A DNA stretch of 64,000 nucleotides from positions 102,259 through 166,258 of the forward strand of contig NZ_JABFMX010000008.1 in assembly GCF_013359735.1 (NCBI RefSeq). The letters are read 5' to 3'. Under the pieces are notes generated by a model. The model worked only from the letters and a program-made list of their open reading frames with translations, ran no database searches and was not told where the DNA came from. Positions within the stretch are counted from its first letter, which is position 1; the number at the start of each line of letters is the position of its first letter. The DNA is from Arthrobacter sp. C9C5 (lineage in GTDB: Bacteria; Actinomycetota; Actinomycetes; Actinomycetales; Micrococcaceae). A program made the position numbers and the translations under genes. This document shows, piece by piece, positions 57,707-64,000 of the stretch.

Positions 57707-58408
57707 TTAGGCGGTTTTTTCCAGTGTGCCCGACTGCCCGTTCTCGCGTTCCTCCAGGGCTCCGGTTACCGATGCAGTGAGGCTGTTGGCGATGTGGGTG
57801 CGGGCGAGCTCGGCCGCACCGGCGCCGTCGCCGGCGATGACCAGGTCGAGGATCTGGTGGTGCTGATTCAGGTCGATCGTGCGGGGCTCATCCCCGGACG
57901 GCAGCTCGAGGCCGATGCGGCGGTAGCGGTCGGATTTGTCCCACAGGTCGTCCAGAAGCTTAATCATGAAGTCGTTGTGCGAGGCGGCGTAGACGGCCCG
58001 GTGGAATTCGCGGTGCACCGTGATCGCGTCCTCGCCCCACACCCGCGTGACAGGCAGGAGCTTGTCGGCTGCTGAGCGCATGGCGTCGATGTCAGCCTTG
58101 GTCCTGCGCGAGGCTGCCAACGCCGTTGCCGATGGCTCGAGGGAAAGGCGAACCTCCAGTAGCTCGCGGGCCTCCGAGGCGCTCATGTCAGCCACGCGGG
58201 AGTCCCGGTGGGTGTCCATGGTGATCAGGCCTTCACTTGAGAGCCTGCGGATCGCTTCCCGTAGCGGGGTGATGCTCATTTGCATGCTCTCCGCCAGTTC
58301 GTACTGGGAGATGCGCGAGCCCGGGGCAAGGCCGCCAGAGAGGATCAGTTGGCGCAGCTCGCTGTACGCCAGGCTGCCCTTGCTGGAAAAGACGTTCGTC
58401 GTGCTCAT
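57707..58408 (-). CDS. GntR-family regulator of the tartrate cluster
   Basis: This 233-residue protein has the HTH SLAYSELRQLILSGGLAPGSRISQYELAESMQMSITPLREAIRRLSSEGLITMDTHRDSRVA and an FCD domain (EARELLEVRLSLEPSATALAASRRT...VHREFHRAVYAASHNDFMIKLL) with metal-type Asp and His ligands. ATG 58408 is used because the longer frame runs through an operator. It is divergent from the tartrate dehydratase gene. Three TCTTATAAGA palindromes in the gap are its likely binding sites. Confidence 0.9.
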   Translation of the reverse strand: MSTTNVFSSKGSLAYSELRQLILSGGLAPGSRISQYELAESMQMSITPLREAIRRLSSEGLITMDTHRDSRVADMSASEARELLEVRLSLEPSATALAASRRTKADIDAMRSAADKLLPVTRVWGEDAITVHREFHRAVYAASHNDFMIKLLDDLWDKSDRYRRIGLELPSGDEPRTIDLNQHHQILDLVIAGDGAGAAELARTHIANSLTASVTGALEERENGQSGTLEKTA

Positions 58409-58471
58409 CTGCCGCTCCGAATCTCTCACCGAGGTGTGGCCCCGTTGCTCACAGTGTAGGTTCTGGAGACA

Positions 58472-58611
58472 TCTTATAAGAAATTTGGCTCCGAGGCTTG
58501 TGCTCCGCGTCACCCCGGGCTAGCCTTTGACGCAAGTCTTATAAGATATTCGCTCGTGAGGCTGCCGCCCGAATGATTAAGCGGTCCAGCCTGAGGTGAA
58601 GTCTTATAAGA
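58472..58611. promoter_or_regulatory. Three GntR operators at 65-bp steps
   Basis: Perfect TCTTATAAGA palindromes occur at 58472-58481, 58537-58546 and 58602-58611. They are exactly 65 bp apart, about 6.2 helical turns. Two are followed by a second AAGATATT half-site. The array spans the space between the regulator and dehydratase starts and fits looping or cooperative repression. Confidence 0.75.
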
Positions 58612-58641
58612 AATAAGATATTCAATAGGAGAGACCAAAGA

Positions 58642-59808
58642 ATGAAAATCGTTTCCGCCCACGTAGGCACCATCCCCATCAGCTCCTCGATCCGGAACGC
58701 GTTCATTGACTTCACCAAGATGGACTGCACCATCATTGCGCTCGTCAGCGACGTGTTCGTCGACGGAAAGCCCCTGGTTGGCTATGGATTCAACTCCAAC
58801 GGCCGCTATAACGCCACGGGCATCCTGCAAGACCGCATCCTGCCGCGCCTCATGGATGCCCCGTCCGAAGATCTCCTCGATGAGGACGGCCAGCTTTCTC
58901 CGGAGAAGGCCTGGGACCTGATGATGTCCAACGAGAAGCCCGGTGGCCACGGTGAACGCTCGGTCGCCGTCGGCGTCGCCGACATGGCCCTGCACGACCT
59001 CGCAGCCAAGATCGCCGGAGTGCCGCTGTACCGGTGGATCTCAGACCACTACGGCGACGGCAACCCGGACAAGGACGTCTTCGTCTATGCAGCCGGCGGC
59101 TACTACGCGCCGGGCAAGAGCCTGGAGGACCTGCAGAACGAGATGCGCGGCTTCCTGGCCAAGGGCTACAACGTCGTAAAGATGAAGATCGGCGGCGCCG
59201 ACCTCGCCGAAGACCTCCGCCGCATCGAGGCGGTGATCGAGGTGCTCGACGGCGACGCTTCCCGCCTGATGGTGGACGTCAACGGCAAGTTCGACCTGGA
59301 GACGGCACTGGAATACGGCAAAGCCATCGACCAGTACGGGCTGTTCTGGTACGAGGAAGTCGGCGACCCGCTGGACTACGCCCTGAACGCCACCCTGTCC
59401 GAGCACTACAGGAACCCGATCGCGACCGGAGAGAACCTGTTCTCCCTGCAGGATGCCCGCAACCTGGTCCGCTACGGCGGGATGCGCCCGGACCGCGACT
59501 TCATCCAGGTCGACCCGGCCCTGAGCTACGGCCTCACCGAATACCGCCGGATCCAGGACATGCTGGCCCAGCACGGCTGGTCCTCGCGCCGGTGCATCCC
59601 GCACGGCGGACACCAGTTCTCCCTGCACATCGCGGCGGCCCTCAAACTTGGCGGCAACGAGTCCTACCCGGGCGAGTTCCAGCCCACCGGCGGTTTCACC
59701 GACGACGCCGTCATCCTCAACAGCCGCGTGGCCCCGGGCGATCTGCCGGGCATCGGGCTCGAAGGCAAGGCCGAGTTCTATAAGGTCCTGCGCGCACTGC
59801 ACAACTAA
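58642..59808 (+). CDS. tarD: D(-)-tartrate dehydratase (enolase superfamily)
   Basis: This 388-residue enzyme removes water from D-tartrate to give oxaloacetate. Catalytic Lys 180 and Lys 182 lie in VVKMKIGGA. Metal ligands are Asp 212 in VDVNG, Glu 239 region in FWYEEVGDPLDYA and Glu 264 in IATGENLFSLQDARNLVRYGGMRPDRDF. The acid/base His is in RCIPHGGHQFS. These blocks match the characterised D-tartrate dehydratase of Bradyrhizobium closely. ATAGGAGAG precedes the ATG. It is the first gene of the operon. Confidence 0.9.
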   Translation: MKIVSAHVGTIPISSSIRNAFIDFTKMDCTIIALVSDVFVDGKPLVGYGFNSNGRYNATGILQDRILPRLMDAPSEDLLDEDGQLSPEKAWDLMMSNEKPGGHGERSVAVGVADMALHDLAAKIAGVPLYRWISDHYGDGNPDKDVFVYAAGGYYAPGKSLEDLQNEMRGFLAKGYNVVKMKIGGADLAEDLRRIEAVIEVLDGDASRLMVDVNGKFDLETALEYGKAIDQYGLFWYEEVGDPLDYALNATLSEHYRNPIATGENLFSLQDARNLVRYGGMRPDRDFIQVDPALSYGLTEYRRIQDMLAQHGWSSRRCIPHGGHQFSLHIAAALKLGGNESYPGEFQPTGGFTDDAVILNSRVAPGDLPGIGLEGKAEFYKVLRALHN

Positions 59809-59826
59809 GCAATCCGGTAGTGCCCC

Positions 59827-59855
59827 GGTCCCGGGCAGCAGGACTGCCCGGGACC
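59827..59855 (+). terminator. Intergenic hairpin between tarD and the symporter gene
   Basis: A 12-bp perfect stem (GGTCCCGGGCAG / CTGCCCGGGACC) with a 5-nt loop has no T-run. It more likely stabilises the tarD message or causes partial termination than ends the operon. Confidence 0.6.
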
Positions 59856-59900
59856 GCACCCCTCGCTGTCCTCAATCTGACGTGCAAAGGAGCACCCAAG

Positions 59901-61274
59901 ATGTCGTCCCACACCCTGCAGAATCCGCAACATTCCGCCGCGTCCAAGCAACGATCCCGGTTTGGCCGGCTGATGCGCGAACTCTGGTTCCAAGTCGTCC
60001 TGGGCGCCGTCCTAGGCATCGCCGTCGGGTTCCTCCTGCCGTCCGTCGGCAAACAGCTCACGCCCCTGAGCGATTGGTTCATCGCCCTGGTGAAGATGAT
60101 CGTGATCCCGGTGGTGTTTTGCGTGGTGTCGCTCGGCATCGCCTCGATGGACAGCCTGCGCAAAGCCGGGCGCATCGGCGTCAAGGCGCTGGGCTACTTC
60201 ATCGCACTGTCACTGGTGTCGATGCTGATCGGCCTGGTCGTCGCCAACGTCTTCCATCCCGGCACGGGCATGAACATCGATCCCTCCAAGCTGGACGCCA
60301 GCAAGGTGCCGGCAGCCGCTAACAAGAGCTTCGACGGCCTCGAGTTCATCAGCAATATCATTCCCGAATCGCTGTTCGGGGCCCTGACCGGCCACACCAT
60401 CATCGCCGCGCTCATGGTCTCCATCGTGTTCGGGGCCGCCCTGAACGTCTCCGGAGAGTCCGGCGCGTTCCTCACCAAAGGCATTCAGGCCCTCTCCACG
60501 GTCATCTTCAAGATCGTCAGCTGGGTCATGCGCCTGGCTCCGATCGGCACCTTCGGTGCACTCGCCGCCGTCGTGGCCAACTACGGCACGCAAAGCCTGC
60601 AGCAGCTTGGCTACCTTGTCCTGCTGTTCACCGGAACCTGCGTCGTCTACGTCCTGGTAGTCCTGGGCGCGATCGCCCGGGCCTGCGGACTGAACATCTT
60701 CGCGGTCATGCGCTACCTCAAGGCAGAACTGCTGATCGCCTTGAGCACCTGCTCCAGCGAAGCCGTCCTTCCGCAGCTGATCAAGAAGCTCGAAAACATG
60801 GGCGTCGGCAAGTCCACCGTGGGCATCGTCATCCCCTCCGGATTCTCCTTCAACCTCGACGGATCTGCCGTCTACCTGACCATGGCCTCGGTATTCCTGG
60901 CCCAGGCCGTCGGCATGGACCTGTCCTGGGAGCAGCAGCTGGTCATGGTCGGCGTCATGATGCTCACCAGCAAAGGCACCGCGGGCATCGCCGGCGGCGC
61001 CTTCATCGTCCTGGCCAGCACCCTGAGCTCTGTGGGCGGCATCCCGCTGGCGGCACTCGCCCTCATCGTCGGCATCGACCGGCTCCTGAACGAAGGCCGC
61101 GTGTTCATCAACGTTCTTGGCAACGCGATGGCAGCAGTCGTCGTGGGCAAGTGGGAGAAAGACTTCGACCCGGACCAAGCACGCAAGGCCCTGCATGCCG
61201 CAGGCCGGAAGAAGAACGTCCTCGCGCCCAAAACCCTGGAAACGGTAGAAGGCGAGAAGGTCGACGTCCACTAA
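59901..61274 (+). CDS. DctA-type dicarboxylate:cation symporter (DAACS family)
   Basis: This 457-residue transporter has about eight helices and two hairpins. LWFQVVLGAVLGIAVGFLLPSVGKQLTPLSDWFIALVKMIVIPVVFCVVSLGIASM, the Ser-rich loop IALSTCSSEAVLPQLIKKLENMG and FSFNLDGSAVYLTMASVFLAQA are the DctA/GltP marks. It probably imports tartrate or malate with protons or sodium. AAAGGAG precedes the ATG. It lies between the two dehydratase/dehydrogenase genes that would use the cargo. Confidence 0.92.
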   Translation: MSSHTLQNPQHSAASKQRSRFGRLMRELWFQVVLGAVLGIAVGFLLPSVGKQLTPLSDWFIALVKMIVIPVVFCVVSLGIASMDSLRKAGRIGVKALGYFIALSLVSMLIGLVVANVFHPGTGMNIDPSKLDASKVPAAANKSFDGLEFISNIIPESLFGALTGHTIIAALMVSIVFGAALNVSGESGAFLTKGIQALSTVIFKIVSWVMRLAPIGTFGALAAVVANYGTQSLQQLGYLVLLFTGTCVVYVLVVLGAIARACGLNIFAVMRYLKAELLIALSTCSSEAVLPQLIKKLENMGVGKSTVGIVIPSGFSFNLDGSAVYLTMASVFLAQAVGMDLSWEQQLVMVGVMMLTSKGTAGIAGGAFIVLASTLSSVGGIPLAALALIVGIDRLLNEGRVFINVLGNAMAAVVVGKWEKDFDPDQARKALHAAGRKKNVLAPKTLETVEGEKVDVH

Positions 61275-61283
61275 GGCCGCACC

Positions 61284-61322
61284 CGGTCAGGACCGCCGCG
61301 CAAACCGCGGCGGTCCTGACCG
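61284..61322 (+). terminator. Strong hairpin after the symporter gene
   Basis: Seventeen-base arms (CGGTCAGGACCGCCGCG / CGCGGCGGTCCTGACCG) pair perfectly around a 5-nt loop. With no T-run it may be a partial terminator or an RNA end that protects the upstream message. Confidence 0.7.
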
Positions 61323-61390
61323 CGTAGACCCACAGGCCCCCGCCGACGGCAACCCACGCCGGCCCCAACAAAAAGGAACCCACCATCACC

Positions 61391-62338
61391 ATGGCCGCCC
61401 GCATCCTGATCACCACCGACTACCTCCAACCCGGAGACACCGTTGACCAGCTCCTGCGCGAACGCGGCCTGGAACCGGTCTACTCGCCATTCCGGGGGCC
61501 GCGGACCCTTGAGGAACGCCGCTCGTTGTTCGACGGCATCTCCGGCGCGATCCTCGCCAGCGAGCCAGTCACCGCCGACATGCTCACCGGCGCCGCCTCC
61601 CTGCGGGTCATCGCGCGCAGCGGAGTGGGGTACGACTCCATCGACGTCCAGGCCGCCGTCGAACAAGGAATCAGGGTCTGCAACGCACCCGGAACAAACC
61701 ACCACTCGGTCGCCGAACTGACCATCGGACTGATCATCATGGCCGCACGCCGCCTCGCCGAGGTCACCAGCGCAGTCCGCCAAGGCCGCTGGCCCCGGGA
61801 AGCCGGCCACGAACTGCGCGGTTCCACCCTCGGCATCATCGGTTTCGGCCCAAGCGGGCGGGCCACGGCGAGCCTCGGTATCGCCCTTGGCATGACCGTC
61901 CTGGTCAGCACCGCCCACCCCGATCACGAATCCGGCGCGGTCCACTTCACCGACCTCGATACCGTCATTCGCCAGGCCGATTATCTGTCGCTGCACACCC
62001 GCGGCGGCCAGGGCGCAGGCACACTGATCGACGCGTCCCGGATGCAGGCGATGAAACCCTCCGCCGTCCTCATCAACACGGCCCGCGGCTCACTCGTGGA
62101 TGAGGCGGCCCTGGCCACAGCACTTTCCGACGGCACCATTGCCGGCGCCGCGCTGGACGTGCTCGAGAGCGAACCCCTGCCCGGCGGCAGCCCCCTTCGG
62201 GGCCTGGGCAACGCCCTCATCACCTCCCACCTCGCCGGCCAGACAGTCGAAGCCCGGGCACGGGCCGGCCTGGCCGCTGCGCACGCCGTCATCGACGTCC
62301 TCGAGAACCGCGAACCGGCACACCCGGTCGACCGCTAG
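61391..62338 (+). CDS. 2-hydroxyacid dehydrogenase (SerA/GhrB-like)
   Basis: This is a 315-residue enzyme. The substrate lobe is ARILITTDYLQPGDTVDQLLRERG, then VIARSGVGYDSIDVQAAVEQGIRVCNAPGTNHHSVAELTIGLI. GIIGFGPSGRATASLGIALGM is the NAD site, Arg in NTARGSLVDEAAL, Glu in DVLESEPLP and His in ITSHLAGQ. In a tartrate cluster it could reduce hydroxypyruvate, glyoxylate or oxaloglycolate. The ATG has a weak ribosome site (AAGGAACCCACC). Confidence 0.88.
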   Translation: MAARILITTDYLQPGDTVDQLLRERGLEPVYSPFRGPRTLEERRSLFDGISGAILASEPVTADMLTGAASLRVIARSGVGYDSIDVQAAVEQGIRVCNAPGTNHHSVAELTIGLIIMAARRLAEVTSAVRQGRWPREAGHELRGSTLGIIGFGPSGRATASLGIALGMTVLVSTAHPDHESGAVHFTDLDTVIRQADYLSLHTRGGQGAGTLIDASRMQAMKPSAVLINTARGSLVDEAALATALSDGTIAGAALDVLESEPLPGGSPLRGLGNALITSHLAGQTVEARARAGLAAAHAVIDVLENREPAHPVDR

Positions 62339-62372
62339 CCCGAACACCCAACACCGACAACGAAGGATCGTC

Positions 62373-63452
62373 ATGTCGAACCCCCACCGCATCGCAGTCA
62401 TCCCCGGCGACGGAATCGGCACCGAAGTCGTGCCCGAAGGGCTGCGCGTCCTGGACGCCGCAGCCTCAGCCTTCGACCTGAACCTCATCTACGAACACTT
62501 CGACTACGCCTCGGCTGACTACTACACCCGGCACGGAAAGATGCTCCCCGACGGATGGTTCAAGGAACTGAACCAGTTCGATTCCATCTTCTTCGGCGCC
62601 GTCGGATGGCCCGACGTCGTCCCCGACCACGTTTCGCTGTGGGGCAGCCTCCTGCAGTTCCGCCGCCACTTCGACCAGTACGTCAGCCTCCGCCCGGTCA
62701 AACTCCTGCCCGGCGTGCCCAGCCCCCTGGCAGGCAGGGTGCCGGGCGACGTCGACTTCTACGTCGTGCGCGAAAACACCGAAGGCGAATACTCCAGCAT
62801 CGGCGGGAAGATCTTCGAAGGCACCGACCGCGAAACGGTTGTCCAGGAAACAGTCATGACCCGCACCGGCGTGGACCGGATCCTCAAATATGCCTTCGAC
62901 CTGGCCCAAAGCCGGCCCAAGAAGCACCTCACCTCCGCCACCAAGAGCAACGGCATCTCCATCACCATGCCCTACTGGGACGAACGCGTGCAGGAGATGG
63001 CGGCCGCATATCCCGAAGTCAGCATGGACAAGTTCCACATCGACATCCTCGCCGCGAACTTCGTCATGCACCCCGACTGGTTCGACGTCGTCGTCGCCAG
63101 CAACCTCTTCGGCGACATCCTCTCCGACCTGGGCCCGGCCTGTACCGGAACCATTGGCATCGCACCCAGCGGAAACATCAACCCCGAACGCAAGTTCCCC
63201 AGCCTCTTCGAACCGGTCCACGGGTCCGCCCCGGACATCGCCGGCAAGGGCATCGCCAACCCCGTCGGCCAGATCTGGTGTGCCGCGATGATGCTCGAAC
63301 ACCTCGGAGAGCTAGAAGCCGCAGCCGCGATCACCACCGCCATGGAAACCGTCCTAGCCCGCGGAACCCATGCACTCACCCCGGACATGGGCGGCAACGC
63401 CACTACCGAAGAACTGGGCAACGCCGTGGCCTTGGCCCTGACCGGACCATGA
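62373..63452 (+). CDS. Tartrate dehydrogenase/decarboxylase or D-malate dehydrogenase (TtuC/DmlA type)
   Basis: This 359-residue protein is of the isocitrate/isopropylmalate dehydrogenase family: IAVIPGDGIGTEVVPEG, DFYVVRENTEGEYSSIGG, KHLTSATKSNGISITMPYWDERV, DILAANFVMHPDWFDVVVASNLFGDILSDLGPACTGTIGIAPSGNI and PVHGSAPDIAGKGIANP. These match the TtuC/DmlA branch, which oxidises and decarboxylates tartrate or D-malate with NAD+ and Mn2+. GAAGGA precedes the ATG. The stop overlaps the next start by 4 nt. Confidence 0.92.
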   Translation: MSNPHRIAVIPGDGIGTEVVPEGLRVLDAAASAFDLNLIYEHFDYASADYYTRHGKMLPDGWFKELNQFDSIFFGAVGWPDVVPDHVSLWGSLLQFRRHFDQYVSLRPVKLLPGVPSPLAGRVPGDVDFYVVRENTEGEYSSIGGKIFEGTDRETVVQETVMTRTGVDRILKYAFDLAQSRPKKHLTSATKSNGISITMPYWDERVQEMAAAYPEVSMDKFHIDILAANFVMHPDWFDVVVASNLFGDILSDLGPACTGTIGIAPSGNINPERKFPSLFEPVHGSAPDIAGKGIANPVGQIWCAAMMLEHLGELEAAAAITTAMETVLARGTHALTPDMGGNATTEELGNAVALALTGP

Positions 63453-63781
63453 CCGCATCAACTAGCAGCCACAGCCGGCCCTTGCCCGACTACGGAGAAC
63501 CAATCGTGCTCCGCCAGTACATCCATTGGCGCCGACTTATCGGAGAGCGGGTCCAGATCCGCCAGCACGGCCAAATCATCCGCATTGGAACCGTCGATGA
63601 GGCCATGGCAGATTCCACAGCACTATGGATCGCAGGCGACGCCGTCCAACCACGCACCATGTACGAAGCCGCACTCGGGATCGAGGTCTGGACAGATATC
63701 CCCGAACTATCGGACAGGGTCGACTACCGCATGGCCTCACCGAAGTCCTCTCCGGACTGGTTTAGAAAGGAATCCCAATGA
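63449..63781 (+). CDS. Protein of unknown function within the tartrate operon
   Basis: This 110-residue protein, TASTSSHSRPLPDYGEPIVLRQYIHWRRLIGERVQIRQHGQIIRIGTVDEAMADSTALWIAGDAVQPRTMYEAALGIEVWTDIPELSDRVDYRMASPKSSPDWFRKESQ, is soluble with a small beta-rich core (VQIRQHGQIIRIGTVDEAM...ALWIAGD). It overlaps the genes on both sides by 4 nt (ATGA), so it is a built-in part of the operon. No family is recognised. It may be a binding or assembly partner of the dehydrogenase or lyase. Confidence 0.65.
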   Translation: MTASTSSHSRPLPDYGEPIVLRQYIHWRRLIGERVQIRQHGQIIRIGTVDEAMADSTALWIAGDAVQPRTMYEAALGIEVWTDIPELSDRVDYRMASPKSSPDWFRKESQ

Positions 63782-64000
63782 CGTTCCCTACATCCACGTC
63801 CCTGGCGACAGACAATGCCAACTCGGCACCGTCACCGCTGAGCCGCACCGTTCAAAACCTCATCCCTGAGCGCAACGTTCCGGCCGAAATCGCCCGCTCC
63901 TGGCTGCTGGTCAACGCCATGAAGCCGGAACTCTTCGGACCGTCCGCGGAGTCCCGCGCGGACGCCATCATCCTGGACATCGAAGACGCGGTGGATCCCT
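63778..64000 (+). CDS. HpcH/HpaI aldolase / CitE-like lyase, N-terminal part (cut by window end)
   Basis: Only the first 74 residues lie in the window. After a ~45-residue lead they reach FGPSAESRADAIILDIEDAVDP, the metal-site block of CitE-type citramalyl/malyl-CoA lyases and HpcH-like aldolases (the E and D bind Mg2+). It starts on ATGA overlapping the previous gene. In this operon it may split a malyl-type CoA ester or keto-acid intermediate. The end lies beyond the window. Confidence 0.8.
   Translation, partial: MTFPTSTSLATDNANSAPSPLSRTVQNLIPERNVPAEIARSWLLVNAMKPELFGPSAESRADAIILDIEDAVDP

Overview
The window reads as a contiguous piece of an actinobacterial chromosome, most likely Arthrobacter or a close Micrococcaceae relative. 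The evidence is high GC, a ClpB gene with a HAIR (HspR-type) operator, a DUF3073 gene, purF-purM, DUF4031, and many starts lying 6-7 nt behind a TANNNT -10 box (leaderless transcripts). No rRNA, tRNA, transposase, integrase or CRISPR array was recognised. The left and right ends cut genes (an Lrp/AsnC regulator and a CitE-like lyase).

Layout. 1-6.2 kb: Lrp fragment, MFS exporter, DEAD-box RNA helicase with a long leader, metallo-hydrolase, aldo/keto reductase. 6.2-7.0 kb: two overlapping SMR genes behind a sequence matching the guanidine-III riboswitch, so a two-subunit guanidinium exporter. 7.0-13.5 kb: GntR regulator and soluble Cache-domain protein divergent from a Pot-type ABC importer, closed by a convergent hutD. 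13.6-18.2 kb: housekeeping singles (trpF, YceI, YccF, SRPBCC, DUF4031-HD, BBE oxidoreductase). 18.3-21.4 kb: HTH-Mop regulator coupled to modABC. 21.5-23.2 kb: PRISE-type reductase and an AhpD-like protein.

23.3-29.2 kb: a LacI-MFS-SDR-BKACE-glycerate kinase operon whose enzyme set fits 2-deoxy-D-ribonate degradation (acid to 3-keto acid to glyceryl-CoA plus acetoacetate, then glycerate to phosphoglycerate). It is bracketed by two arrays of a palindromic GGRCATGYCC repeat with fixed 19-bp spacers. 29.3-44.9 kb: clpB, methyltransferase, a STAS-like/GGDEF-EAL pair, a septum-formation-domain protein, DUF3073, purF-purM, a DUF559-like protein, a BCP peroxiredoxin and a hydroxypyruvate isomerase. 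44.9-49.6 kb: aldo/keto reductase, DUF488, UDG, secreted protein, hydrolase, and a 53-residue Cys-rich protein behind a CsoR/CstR-like operator.

49.6-53.95 kb: a visibly less GC-rich block (FmdA/AmdA amidase, APC permease, proline-iminopeptidase-type hydrolase, FadR regulator) lying between two identical 34-nt direct repeats, which suggests an inserted amide-use cassette. 54-57.6 kb: 2-hydroxyacid dehydrogenase, metallo-hydrolase, DUF1272, VOC protein. 57.7-64 kb: a tartrate/malate cluster: GntR, D-tartrate dehydratase, DctA-like symporter, 2-hydroxyacid dehydrogenase, TtuC/DmlA-type dehydrogenase, an unknown 110-residue protein and a CitE-like lyase. Three TCTTATAAGA palindromes spaced exactly 65 bp apart control it.

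The items most likely to be new are the GGRCATGYCC array family and its relation to the sugar-acid operon, the 34-nt repeat-bounded block, the 65-bp phased operators, and the CsoR-like site on the Cys-rich mini-protein.
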